Shown here piece after piece: positions 23,704 to 32,159 of a DNA stretch of 64,000 nt (the stretch's first letter is position 1; the number at the start of each line of letters is the position of its first letter). The stretch is from Hyphomicrobiales bacterium. GTDB taxonomy: Bacteria; Pseudomonadota; Alphaproteobacteria; Rhizobiales; Rhizobiaceae. Both the position numbers and the translations under genes were made by a program. The DNA is taken from contig UCEZ01000021.1 in NCBI GenBank assembly GCA_900471525.1, positions 186,001-250,000 on the forward strand, in the 5' to 3' direction. The notes beneath the pieces were generated by a model. It was given only the letters and a program-made list of their open reading frames with translations, did not search any database and was not told where the DNA came from.

Positions 23704-23856
23704 ATGTGCGGACGCGTGTATATCAAGACCACCCTCGCTACCATAGAAAAAGGCCCGCGTTGCGTTGTGGCCGTGCAAGCCTTTGCAGAGCGGGCTTTTT
23801 GTAAGAATGCGTTCTTGTCAAAGCGATCGGCAGAACAGTGTGCGAAGATTGCGTGA
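23704..23856 (+). pseudogene. Truncated SRAP (YedK/HMCES-type) gene start
   Basis: AAGGAGGAG followed by an ATG at 23704 opens a 50-codon frame beginning MCGRVYIKTT. MCGR at the extreme N-terminus, with Cys2 as the residue that crosslinks abasic DNA, is almost diagnostic of the SRAP family. After about 14 codons the similarity ends and the frame runs through a hairpin (GCCCGC ... GCGGGC then TTTTT, 23748-23800) to a stop at 23854. A full SRAP protein has about 220 residues, so this is a 5' remnant, probably cut by an insertion or deletion event in this accessory patch. Confidence 0.6.
23743..23803 (+). terminator. Intrinsic terminator-like hairpin inside SRAP remnant
   Basis: AAAAAGGCCCGC and GCGGGCTTTTT pair almost fully, with one bulged G, around a 30-base loop that itself folds (TGCAA/TTGCA). 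A run of five T follows the stem. It could terminate transcription in either direction. Its position directly after the SRAP-like codons marks the break point. Confidence 0.55.
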
Positions 23857-24382
23857 ACTTGTGCCAAAGGTCGCGCGATATTCACGCACTTTCACCTAAC
23901 AATTTGCATTTTTTCTCAGGGGTTGCCGTTAGCGGACTGGCCCGAAACCCTTGCGTTCTCACGGGTTGGCGCGGTGGGCCCGATTAATCCGTGTGACAAA
24001 GGTAACACCCCCCTACACACAGATTGGTGTTAGCTTTGGCACGGCGAGACACATTGGCTAACGCATCGACGGCATGTTCCCTGGCATCATTTCTTTCGGC
24101 ACGCGGCGCGTGTCAGGTGGAAGAGACCAATCCGACAAAGCAATGTGCTTGTCCGCCGTGCGATAATTAGGACAATCCTTGGGTAATACACAACAACAAT
24201 AGCAATTTTAGATTGTGAAGTCTGTCCTATTTCAGGTGGTTGCCACGGCACATTATGCAATCGTTAAGTATATCCAGAGTTACATTCTCTCGTTCCGAGA
24301 TGCCCCATCGGATGGTCTGCCACCGGCGTTGACATGATGTCATGGAACGGTTGCGTTCGAGCTACCCCTGCAGGAGGCTATT
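23857..24382. other. Non-coding stretch upstream of the chemoreceptor gene
   Basis: No gene is supported in these 526 bases. They contain the inverted TGTGCCAAAG at 23860-23869, a near copy TGTGACAAAG at 23992-24001, a direct CTTTGGCAC at 24034-24042, and a GTTAGC/GCTAAC inverted repeat around the last of these (about 24029-24062). The final 150 bases are AT-richer and should hold the chemoreceptor promoter; no consensus was found. Confidence 0.45.
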
Positions 24383-26221
24383 GTGTCGCGCCCAAAGATC
24401 AAGACCGCGTTGACCGCTGTATTAATGCTGATTGGCATCGTGTTCCTATCATTTGCTGGTTTCGCCATTCAAAGCATGAACACGCTGAACAACAGCGTTG
24501 CCGAGATGGCGACGAATTGGTTGCCGGGGGTTTCTGTCGCCAAAGAAATGAACTTGGCACTGGCTTCGATGCGCCGCAACTACCTCAACCACGTGATGGC
24601 TCTGGATGACGCTAGCCGGAAGACCGTCGAGCAGGCGCTGGATACAGATGCCAAGCACTTTCTTGAGGAGTTGACCATAAACGAAGCGACCAACAGCGAT
24701 GCGGACCAGCATTCTCTGGCGAAGGACATCCAAACGAAGTTCGCAGCCCTTCAGCAATTGGCCGAGCCGATGCTCGCCCTTTCGCGCGCGGGAAAAATCG
24801 ATGAGGCGAAAGTCGATCAGCAGACGAAGGTCCGGCCTGCCGCTGCAGAGTTGACCGGCCTCGTTGACAAAATCGTCAAGATTAAAACAGAAGGATCGCA
24901 GCGCTCATACGAGATCAGCAAGCAAGTCTTCCAGACAACGATGATCATTACCATGGTTGCTGTCGCTATTGGCCTTTCGATCATCGCAGGGGGCATCTAT
25001 TTTGCGCTCGCCGGGATTGCCAAACCGATCGAGGCAATCACCGGATCGATGAAGACGCTTGCAGCGGGCGACACATCGACGACGATTCCGTTCGAAGGAA
25101 GAGCAGACGAAATCGGCGCCATGGCAGCGGCAGTGGCGGTGTTCAAGGCCAATGCGCTGGCGAACATCCAGCTTGAAGCCGAAGCGGCAAGTGAACGGAA
25201 TATGACCGAGAGCGAGCGGCGGCGGAATGCGGAAGCCGCACGTGTCAAGGCGGAGGAGATGGAAATGGCGACGGCCGGACTGGCGGACGGCCTTTCGCAT
25301 CTGGCGGCAGGTGATCTTTCCTTCCAGCTCAACCAAGATTTTGCGCCGGACTTCGAAGCGCTGAGGAAGAATTTCAACGCTTCCGTTCTTCAGTTGGCAC
25401 AGACACTCCAATCTGTAACAACCGCAGCACAGTCAATCGACAGTGGCTCACGGGAAATTAGCCAGAGTTCCGACGATCTGTCGAAACGAACCGAACAGCA
25501 GGCCGCATCGCTCGAAGAGACTGCGGCTGCACTCGACCAGATCACAGCGAACGTCTCCAACTCCTCGCAACGTGCTGAAGAGGCGAGGCAGATCGCGGTT
25601 CAGGCCAATGCAAGCGCCTCCCAGTCCGGTTCGGTTGTTGCCAATGCGGTCAACGCCATGGAGCGCATCGAGCAATCTTCAGGTCAGATTTCCAGCATCA
25701 TCTCGGTGATTGATGAAATCGCCTTCCAGACAAATCTGCTGGCGCTGAATGCCGGTGTGGAAGCGGCCCGGGCCGGTGATGCTGGTAAGGGTTTTGCCGT
25801 TGTCGCACAGGAGGTGCGCGAACTCGCTCAGCGCTCTGCAAAGGCGGCTAAGGAAATCAAAGAGCTGATCCGGAATTCCAGCGTGGAAGTTGACAACGGC
25901 GTCAAGCTGGTGCGCGACACCGGTAATGCGCTGAAGGTCATTGGAGACTATGTGGTCACGATTAACCAGCACATGGACGCCATCGCGCTTTCATCTCGCG
26001 AGCAATCTGTGGGGCTCGCCGAAGTCAACACTGCAGTAAATCAGATGGACCAGGTCACGCAGCAGAACGCGGCTATGGTTGAAGAAATGAATGCGGCAGG
26101 CGCTACCCTTGCGCAGGAATCCAACCATCTCAAGGAACTGATCTCTCAGTTCACACTCGCAGCAGAAAACAGATCTGCCCTGAGAGAGAGCGTCACACAC
26201 CGTTCCCGCCGAGCAGCGTAA
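24383..26221 (+). CDS. Methyl-accepting chemotaxis protein
   Basis: This 612-residue receptor has membrane helices at about 10-30 and 186-211, flanking a roughly 155-residue periplasmic four-helix-bundle sensor (4HB_MCP type). A HAMP domain follows at about 211-265, a second HAMP-like segment lies near 285-345, and the signalling domain occupies about 345-590. The conserved hairpin tip [20 protein letters not shown] is intact. Glu/Gln-rich flanks mark methylation sites; there is no C-terminal CheR-binding pentapeptide. The start is a GTG at 24383 with CAGGAGG five bases upstream. It is a single-gene unit, and the ligand is unknown. Confidence 0.95.
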   Translation: MSRPKIKTALTAVLMLIGIVFLSFAGFAIQSMNTLNNSVAEMATNWLPGVSVAKEMNLALASMRRNYLNHVMALDDASRKTVEQALDTDAKHFLEELTINEATNSDADQHSLAKDIQTKFAALQQLAEPMLALSRAGKIDEAKVDQQTKVRPAAAELTGLVDKIVKIKTEGSQRSYEISKQVFQTTMIITMVAVAIGLSIIAGGIYFALAGIAKPIEAITGSMKTLAAGDTSTTIPFEGRADEIGAMAAAVAVFKANALANIQLEAEAASERNMTESERRRNAEAARVKAEEMEMATAGLADGLSHLAAGDLSFQLNQDFAPDFEALRKNFNASVLQLAQTLQSVTTAAQSIDSGSREISQSSDDLSKRTEQQAASLEETAAALDQITANVSNSSQRAEEARQIAVQANASASQSGSVVANAVNAMERIEQSSGQISSIISVIDEIAFQTNLLALNAGVEAARAGDAGKGFAVVAQEVRELAQRSAKAAKEIKELIRNSSVEVDNGVKLVRDTGNALKVIGDYVVTINQHMDAIALSSREQSVGLAEVNTAVNQMDQVTQQNAAMVEEMNAAGATLAQESNHLKELISQFTLAAENRSALRESVTHRSRRAA

Positions 26222-26621
26222 CTTTCCCCTGGCAAGGGCCTCGCCGACAAGCAACGCCATTGATCGCCGTTTCACCTCCGTAGGAATAGAAAACATCGGC
26301 GGTGCTCCGAGCCCAAACCCTGGACCGCCGGAAGCTGGAGTTTTCCGGCTCTAATCCCGATGGCTTGCAGGTATCGCCAGGATTGTGCAGCAGGATCGGG
26401 ATGACAGAAAGCCAGTGGTTTGCGGCTGCTCGCCATTTTCAGGGCGATCACACGAAAATCTGTTCAGGATGATGACTGTCGGTGGGCATTCGACGCGTGC
26501 CAGTCCGCTTAAAGGGGTGTAGAACAGGACAGGCCGGGCGAATCCTCCAGAACCGCGACAATGTGCGGTTCCGTGATTTTTTGCTCCAGATATCGAATGC
26601 TGCGACATAAAAGGTGACGTC
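26222..26621. other. Gap between chemoreceptor and cyclase genes
   Basis: This 400-base stretch has no supported gene. It holds a short hairpin GCCGGAA/TTCCGGC at 26327-26349 without a T-run, possibly ending the chemoreceptor transcript, and the stronger hairpin with T-run at 26550-26582 just before the cyclase gene. The remainder shows nothing recognisable. Confidence 0.4.
26550..26582 (+). terminator. Hairpin plus T-run in the cyclase leader
   Basis: GAACCGC (26550-26556) and GCGGTTC (26565-26571) form a 7-bp stem, followed by CGTGATTTTTT. It looks like an intrinsic terminator, yet lies only 40 bases before the cyclase ATG. It either stops upstream transcription just before a very close promoter or acts as a leader attenuator of the cyclase gene. 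Confidence 0.45.
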
Positions 26622-28043
26622 ATGAGCGAAACCGAAACCCAGGCTATTTTCTCGCTGCTCAGCCAATCGAACGGCGTCTATTCGGCTGCTGTCGAGGCGA
26701 TGCAGCGGGTCGTTGCAGACGGTCTCGACAGGCATCTCTGCAGGATCAATGCGTTGGCTTTCGCAGCTCGTCATCAACTCGATGAGGAGCGCACGATCGC
26801 GGCGTTCTTGCATGCTGCGCAGGTCGGCATCTTCGATATTTCATGGAACGTGCTCTGCCCCGGTTGCGGCGGTGTTCTCGATTCCAATGCGACGCTGAAG
26901 ACGATGCAGAAGGACTGCTACGTCTGTGCGCTGTGCGCCAGCAACTATTCTGCAACGCTCGACGAGATGGTCGAGGTGACGTTCACGGTCAGCCCGCGGG
27001 TCCGCAAGATCGCCGCGCACAATCCGCACGAGCTGCCGATGCTCGAATATTTTCGCCAGATCTATTGGGGGTCGGGCGCCGATCTTCCCGAAGAGAATTT
27101 CGAGGCATTGGTGGAAGGGTTCATACTTGAGGATGTCGAGCTTGCTCCGGGAGAGAAGGCTGTCCTGTCGCTGCAATTGCCGTCCGAATTCATCATCGTG
27201 TTCGAGCCGGTAACCCATTGCGCGCAGTTCCTTGACATCAAGGGGGAGGCGACCCGGGACCGGCAGAACCTTGCGCTGGTCTTCGACAGGGAGCATACGC
27301 AAAGCCAGAGCATCGAAATGCATCCAGGCCCGTTGCGCATCGCGCTTGAGAACCGAACAGATACCCGGGTTCTGCCGACCGTTTTCATCGCCGGCGACGT
27401 CCTGCATGACCTGCTCGGCAAGCGAAGGCCTTTCCTGACGGCCAAGCGGCTGCTCACCAACCAGACGTTCCGCGACCTCTACCGGACCGATACGCTCGAT
27501 GTCGACCAGCGCCTGAAAATCACCAGCCTGACCTTCCTTTTCACCGATCTGCGGGCCTCGACCGAATTGTACGAGCGGGTCGGTGACCTCGTCGCGTTCG
27601 ATCTGGTGCGCGCCCATTTCCAGGTGTTGCACGAGATCGTTGCCGCCGAGGCCGGTGCGGTGGTGAAGACGATCGGTGACGCCGTCATGGCGACGTTTCC
27701 AACGCCGGACAGAGCCGTGGCTGCCGCCTTGCGGATGCGCGAGGCGATGCAGGTGCTGAACGAGAAAAGCGGGCGCGAAGATCTGATCCTCAAGATCGGC
27801 GTGCATACCGGCCCTTGCATTGCCGTGACGATGAATGAGCGCCAGGATTATTTTGGCCAGACCGTCAACATCGCTTCGCGTGTCCAGGGCCTTGCGACAT
27901 CGCAGGCGATCTTCGTGACCGGCGAGGTTGTCGGCGATGCCAAGGCGGCGGATCTGCTCTTTGCGAAAGACCTGAAACCGGTCTCCCACAATGCCGCGCT
28001 GAAGGGCATTGCGCGCGAGATCCCGGTCTACGCCATTCCGTGA
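26622..28043 (+). CDS. Class III adenylate/guanylate cyclase with N-terminal zinc-ribbon domain
   Basis: This 473-residue cytoplasmic protein has a C-terminal class III cyclase domain (about 300-470). Its metal-binding Asp lies in FLFTDLRASTELYE and the second Asp in IGDAVMATF; VHTGPC and FGQTVNIASR also match. The N-terminal 300 residues resemble DUF5939, with a CPGCGG ... CYVCALC Cys cluster (79, 82, 102, 105) that should bind zinc. Such proteins make cAMP from ATP; rhizobia have many copies tied to host or stress signals. A TPR/HTH partner is not adjacent. The sensor input of the zinc ribbon is unknown. Confidence 0.92.
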   Translation: MSETETQAIFSLLSQSNGVYSAAVEAMQRVVADGLDRHLCRINALAFAARHQLDEERTIAAFLHAAQVGIFDISWNVLCPGCGGVLDSNATLKTMQKDCYVCALCASNYSATLDEMVEVTFTVSPRVRKIAAHNPHELPMLEYFRQIYWGSGADLPEENFEALVEGFILEDVELAPGEKAVLSLQLPSEFIIVFEPVTHCAQFLDIKGEATRDRQNLALVFDREHTQSQSIEMHPGPLRIALENRTDTRVLPTVFIAGDVLHDLLGKRRPFLTAKRLLTNQTFRDLYRTDTLDVDQRLKITSLTFLFTDLRASTELYERVGDLVAFDLVRAHFQVLHEIVAAEAGAVVKTIGDAVMATFPTPDRAVAAALRMREAMQVLNEKSGREDLILKIGVHTGPCIAVTMNERQDYFGQTVNIASRVQGLATSQAIFVTGEVVGDAKAADLLFAKDLKPVSHNAALKGIAREIPVYAIP

Positions 28044-28068
28044 TGGACGGTGATCCCGCCGCCCCTAT

Positions 28069-29052
28069 CTATGCCGCGAATTTGTGTTCCGCGCCGCTGA
28101 TCGGGCTCGCCCACAAGATGGTGCCGGGGGAGAAAGGCGTTTCACCCTCCGTGCGGACGATCATTTCTCCCAATTCAGGCACATCGAGATAGAGGATGGC
28201 GTCGGCGCCGAGGCGTTCGATGTGCCGGACGCGGCCCTGCCAGGTTCCGGCCTCATTCGAGAGGCGGATGTGCTCGGGGCGGATGCCGTAGGTGGCGCAG
28301 CCCATGCGTTCTGCGATGGGGCCGCCATAAAGGTTCATCTTCGGGCTACCGATAAACCCTGCCACAAAGGGGGTCGTCGGGTTGCGGTAAAGCTCCATCG
28401 GACTGCCCACCTGCTCGATCCGGCCACCGTTCAGCACGACGATCTTGTCTGCCATCGTCATGGCCTCGGTCTGGTCGTGGGTGACATAAATCATCGTCGC
28501 CTTTAGCCGTGCGTGCAGTTCGGCGATCTCAAGCCGCATCTGTGCTCGGAGCGAGGCATCGAGATTGGAAAGCGGTTCATCGAACAGAAAGACTTTCGGA
28601 TCGCGCACGATGGCGCGGCCGATCGCGACGCGTTGGCGCTGCCCACCCGACAGCGCCTTCGGCTTGCGGTCAAGCAGTGAGGTGAGTTGCAGCGTCTCGG
28701 CGGCAGCTCTGACCTTTGCCTCGATCTCTGCTTTTGGGCGGCGTGCGAGCGAAAGGCCGAAGCCGATGTTTTCGGCGACGGTCATGTGCGGATAGAGCGC
28801 GTAGCTTTGGAAGACCATGGCGATGCCGCGCTTTGACGGCTCTGCATAGGTAACATCCGCGCCGCCGATGTCGATCGTACCGGAGCTTGCCTCCTCAAGT
28901 CCGGCGATCATCCGGAGCAGTGTCGATTTTCCGCAGCCGGATGGACCGACAAAGACGACGAACTCGCCGGAACGCACATCGAGATCGATGCCCTTGATGA
29001 CTTCCAGCGCGCCGAAGGCTTTTCTGATCTGCGTTAGTGTAAGGTTGGTCAT
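28069..29052 (-). CDS. ABC transporter ATPase, UgpC/MsmK type (rhamnosidase operon)
   Basis: This 327-residue ATPase powers the carbohydrate importer encoded just upstream. Walker [10 protein letters not shown] near 36, signature LSGGQRQR near 133, Walker B VFLFDEP near 153 and the H-loop in [11 protein letters not shown] are all intact. A C-terminal regulatory TOBE segment ([11 protein letters not shown] region) is present but short, making the protein about 30 residues shorter than typical MsmK/UgpC. It is the last gene of the five-gene unit that starts with the rhamnosidase. Confidence 0.93.
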   Translation of the reverse strand: MTNLTLTQIRKAFGALEVIKGIDLDVRSGEFVVFVGPSGCGKSTLLRMIAGLEEASSGTIDIGGADVTYAEPSKRGIAMVFQSYALYPHMTVAENIGFGLSLARRPKAEIEAKVRAAAETLQLTSLLDRKPKALSGGQRQRVAIGRAIVRDPKVFLFDEPLSNLDASLRAQMRLEIAELHARLKATMIYVTHDQTEAMTMADKIVVLNGGRIEQVGSPMELYRNPTTPFVAGFIGSPKMNLYGGPIAERMGCATYGIRPEHIRLSNEAGTWQGRVRHIERLGADAILYLDVPELGEMIVRTEGETPFSPGTILWASPISGAEHKFAA

Positions 29053-29056
29053 GCGG

Positions 29057-29884
29057 TCAGCCTTTCACTGCGCCGGCGGTCATCCCCGCGACGATCTGCC
29101 GGTTGAAGAAAATGAAGACGATCAGGGGAGGGATGGTGACGAGCAGGATGTTCATGAACAGGAGATTGTACTGGCTCGTATACATGCTCTGGAAATTATA
29201 GAGCGTCAGCTGCACGGTGACGTTCTCCTTGCCCGGCAGGTAGTAGAGCGGGTTGGTGAAGTCGTTGAAGATGGCGATGGACTGCACGACGATGTTAGTG
29301 ACAGTGACCGGCTTCAACAGCGGCAGGATGACCCGGAAGAATATCTGCCAGGGCTTGGCGCCGTCGATGAGCGCAGCCTCGTCGAGATCGCGCGGTATGG
29401 TCGAGATGAACGACCGGTAGAGCAGTGTCGAGAAGGAGAGGTTGTAGGCGACCTGGATCAGCACCATGCCGTGAATGGTCTTGAACAGGCCGAGATCCTG
29501 CAAGAGCCCGATTGTCGGCACGACAGCCGGCGGCATCATCAGGCCCATGAACAGCGCGATCTGGGCTATGGCATTCCAGCTCGTGCGCCGCCTTTGCATG
29601 ATGTAGCCGACCATGGCCGAGAGAATGACAAGAATGGAAACCGAGGCGACGGTGATCAGCGTCGAATTGAAATAGGCGAGCAGAAGCTGGTAATCGCGCG
29701 CCTTGAAGACTGCGATCAGGTTCTGCCAGAACAGCCATTCCTGCGGCAGTGAGAAATTGAGGCGCGAGGCCTCCGATTTCGATTTCATTGCCTGAATGGC
29801 AATGAACAGGAAGGGAAGGATGAAGATCACGGCAGCGAAAAGAAGCGTAATCCCGCCGGTGATGTAGGGCCGGATGTGTCTCAT
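29057..29884 (-). CDS. Sugar ABC transporter permease 2 (MalG type)
   Basis: This 275-residue inner-membrane protein has six predicted helices. The EAA loop, [23 protein letters not shown], contacts the ATPase. It begins [20 protein letters not shown] at 29884, overlapping the stop of the preceding permease (ATGA), so translation is coupled. It ends KG like other CUT1 MalG-type permeases and lies four bases before the ATPase gene. Confidence 0.92.
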   Translation of the reverse strand: MRHIRPYITGGITLLFAAVIFILPFLFIAIQAMKSKSEASRLNFSLPQEWLFWQNLIAVFKARDYQLLLAYFNSTLITVASVSILVILSAMVGYIMQRRRTSWNAIAQIALFMGLMMPPAVVPTIGLLQDLGLFKTIHGMVLIQVAYNLSFSTLLYRSFISTIPRDLDEAALIDGAKPWQIFFRVILPLLKPVTVTNIVVQSIAIFNDFTNPLYYLPGKENVTVQLTLYNFQSMYTSQYNLLFMNILLVTIPPLIVFIFFNRQIVAGMTAGAVKG

Positions 29885-30759
29885 TGCGAAACCTCGCGGC
29901 GGTTGAACCAGAGCGTCAACGGCAGGATGATCGCCACGATCAGGGCAAACAGAATGACGTTGCCGGCGGTCGAGAGACCGTAGAATCCCGCCTGATACTG
30001 CTTGTAGATGACGGATGCGACCACATCGGAGGAGAAGCCGGGACCTCCCCTGGTCATCGCCCAGATGAGATCGAACGATCGTAACCCACCGATCAGCGAC
30101 AGCGTTACCACCGTCACCGTGGCCGGCCGCACCAGCGGCAGCGTGATCCGCCAGAACTGCTGGAAGCGCGTTGCCCCGTCGATCCGCGCCGCCTCGTAAT
30201 AATCCGTGCTGATCGCGGCGAGACCGGCGATGAAGATGAGTGTCGCAAGGCCGACGCCTTTCCACAGATCGACAAGTGCCACGGAAAACAGAGCGAGCGA
30301 AGGGTTGGTCAGCCAGCCGGGACCATCGATACCCAGTGCCTCGAGCGCGACGTTGATGATGCCCCTGGTCGGATGCATCATGACGGTGAAGGTAATGCCA
30401 ATGCCGATGGTAGAGACCAGCACCGGGAAGAACACGACCGTGCGCAGGAACCCACGGGCAAAGATATTGCCTGTCAGAAGCACCGCCAGCAAAAGCCCGC
30501 ATACGGTCTTCAGCCCGGATGTCGTCACGGCATAAATCAGCGTGTTGACGAGGCCCTGAACCAGAAAGGGCTCGGAAAAGAACTGCCGGAAATTTTCAAG
30601 CCCGATGAATTCGGCCGTCGAGAGGTCCCAGCGGGTGAGGCTGTACCAGAAGGACTTCACAGTCGGCGCCAGAAAGAAGACGCCGTGGATGACCGCAGCT
30701 GGAACGAAGAACCACAGCGGATAGGGGGATTTTTGCGAGCGGGGACTGGTCTGCGCCAT
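29881..30759 (-). CDS. Sugar ABC transporter permease 1 (MalF type)
   Basis: This 292-residue permease starts MAQTSPRSQKSPYPLWFFVP at 30759 behind GAAGAGGTAGCC; an extension to 30792 overlaps the preceding hairpin region and is not supported. Six membrane helices and the EAA motif YYEAARIDGATRFQQFWRITLPLV are visible. It pairs with the MalG-type protein to form the CUT1 channel. A hairpin separates it from the binding-protein gene. Confidence 0.92.
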   Translation of the reverse strand: MAQTSPRSQKSPYPLWFFVPAAVIHGVFFLAPTVKSFWYSLTRWDLSTAEFIGLENFRQFFSEPFLVQGLVNTLIYAVTTSGLKTVCGLLLAVLLTGNIFARGFLRTVVFFPVLVSTIGIGITFTVMMHPTRGIINVALEALGIDGPGWLTNPSLALFSVALVDLWKGVGLATLIFIAGLAAISTDYYEAARIDGATRFQQFWRITLPLVRPATVTVVTLSLIGGLRSFDLIWAMTRGGPGFSSDVVASVIYKQYQAGFYGLSTAGNVILFALIVAIILPLTLWFNRREVSQ

Positions 30760-30781
30760 GGCTACCTCTTCGTGCAGGAAA

Positions 30782-30808
30782 GTCCCGCCCATCAGGAGAG
30801 GGCGGGAC
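30782..30808 (-). promoter_or_regulatory. Hairpin between binding-protein and permease genes
   Basis: GTCCCGCCC (30782-30790) and GGGCGGGAC (30800-30808) form a perfect 9-bp stem with a 9-base loop in the 70-base gap after the binding-protein stop. There is no T-run. It is the second of three such hairpins in the same operon position in this window, and probably stabilises the binding-protein mRNA. Confidence 0.6.
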
Positions 30809-30829
30809 CGGCTTTCCCGGAGGATGCCA

Positions 30830-32110
30830 TCACCAGTTGGACAAGCCGAGCTGTTTTGCCTGCTTGCGCACGTCTTCGTCGTAGAGGGCTGCCGCTTCAG
30901 CCGGCCCGCGGATGCCGGAGCCGACCTCGACGGTGATCTGTTCCAGTGCCGGGCCCTTGATCGGCGAGACGAATTCGAGCGCCGGTGCCGTCAACCCTTG
31001 TGTCTTGAAATAGGGAAGCATATCGGTGACCGCCGGGGGCACGTCGGCCGGCAGCGGGCAACCGTCGATGAGCGGCGGTCCCTGCACCGTGTTGATGTCG
31101 GTCATGATCTTGCAGCCTTCGACGCTGCCGACGAAATCGGCGAACTTCTTCGCCTCGTCGATCTTCTCGCTCGCCGCCGGAATATAAATGGCCGGAGGCA
31201 TCCAGACGGTCAGGCCATTTTTCGCCGCATCTTCACCCGGCTGCGCGAAGAAGCCAACGTCGCCAAGGTTTTCGGGATAGTTCTGCTTCAGTGCGCCGAT
31301 AGCGAAGGTTAGCATCGGGTAGTGGGCAGCTTCTCCCGTTGCGACCATCCTCAAGCCGTCGTCATAGCTCGCAGCGCCGAAATCCTCGTTGAAAAGGCCT
31401 GCGTCGTGGGCCTCCTTCAGATGATCGAACCCCTTCATGGCGGCCGGCGTGGTCGCGTATTTCGCCTTGTTGTTGGTATAGTCGTCGGCGAAGTTCGGGA
31501 CTGCGGCCTGAACGTTGTAGTAATCCGCCAGGACGAACAGCTGCGACGTCCAGGTGTCGCGATAGGTCTGGGCCACCGCAACCTTGCCGGCCGCCTTGAT
31601 CTTTTCGTTGTTGGCCATGAACTCGGCCCAGGTCTTCGGAACGGACAGTCCGAGCTCCTGATAGATTGCCCTGTTGTAGAGTATCCCCCCGCCCATCGCC
31701 GTGCCGAAGGGGACGCCGTAAACCTTTCCGTCGGCGCTGACCACGGATTTGAACCCCTGGTCGACCTTTGCCTGGGCAGGCACGTCGGTCAGATCGGCAA
31801 GCGTTTGCTGCGGCTTCAGGGCTTGCAGTAGGGATCCGGAATTGTAGAGGAAGACATCGGACATTTCGCCGGTCGCAAGCCGGGTCTTGACGATGTTGTC
31901 GCCTTCGCCGCCCCCCGGCCGTTGCTCGATCTCGATCGTCACGTCGGGGGCTTTTTGCTGATAGGCCTCAACCAGCGCCTCCGCGGCAGCGACGGTATCC
32001 GGGCTGTTGTCAACCAGGAAAGACAGCGTCACCTCGGCGTGAGCCGGGGTGGTGGCAAGCAGTGCAATAAGAGCAGTGGATGCAAGATAGGCTTTGATGT
32101 GAATGGTCAT
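30830..32110 (-). CDS. Sugar-binding protein, family 1 (rhamnosidase operon)
   Basis: This 426-residue periplasmic protein has a Sec signal peptide (MTIHIKAYLASTALIALLA, cleavage after AHA near 27). The SBP family 1 pattern follows: LVEAYQQKAPDVTIEIE, DVFLYNSGSLLQAL, YGVPFGTAMGGGILYNRAIY and the KIDEAKKFADFV segment. The ATG at 32110 follows GGAGGAACG. It should bind the oligosaccharide that the adjacent cytoplasmic rhamnosidase splits; the exact sugar is unknown. Confidence 0.92.
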   Translation of the reverse strand: MTIHIKAYLASTALIALLATTPAHAEVTLSFLVDNSPDTVAAAEALVEAYQQKAPDVTIEIEQRPGGGEGDNIVKTRLATGEMSDVFLYNSGSLLQALKPQQTLADLTDVPAQAKVDQGFKSVVSADGKVYGVPFGTAMGGGILYNRAIYQELGLSVPKTWAEFMANNEKIKAAGKVAVAQTYRDTWTSQLFVLADYYNVQAAVPNFADDYTNNKAKYATTPAAMKGFDHLKEAHDAGLFNEDFGAASYDDGLRMVATGEAAHYPMLTFAIGALKQNYPENLGDVGFFAQPGEDAAKNGLTVWMPPAIYIPAASEKIDEAKKFADFVGSVEGCKIMTDINTVQGPPLIDGCPLPADVPPAVTDMLPYFKTQGLTAPALEFVSPIKGPALEQITVEVGSGIRGPAEAAALYDEDVRKQAKQLGLSNW

Positions 32111-32159
32111 GACGTTCCTCCTCCGAACGGTTTGACGTTGGCCTTTCGATGAATGCTTC

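Noticed and set aside
23586..23885. A 99-codon minus-strand gene in the accessory patch
   Set aside because: It overlaps the SRAP remnant and the terminator hairpin, lacks a ribosome-binding site, and has no recognisable family.
24254..24276. Sigma-54 promoter CGGCACATTATGCAA upstream of the chemoreceptor gene
   Set aside because: Spacing between the GG and GC elements is eight bases, not ten, and the first base departs from consensus.
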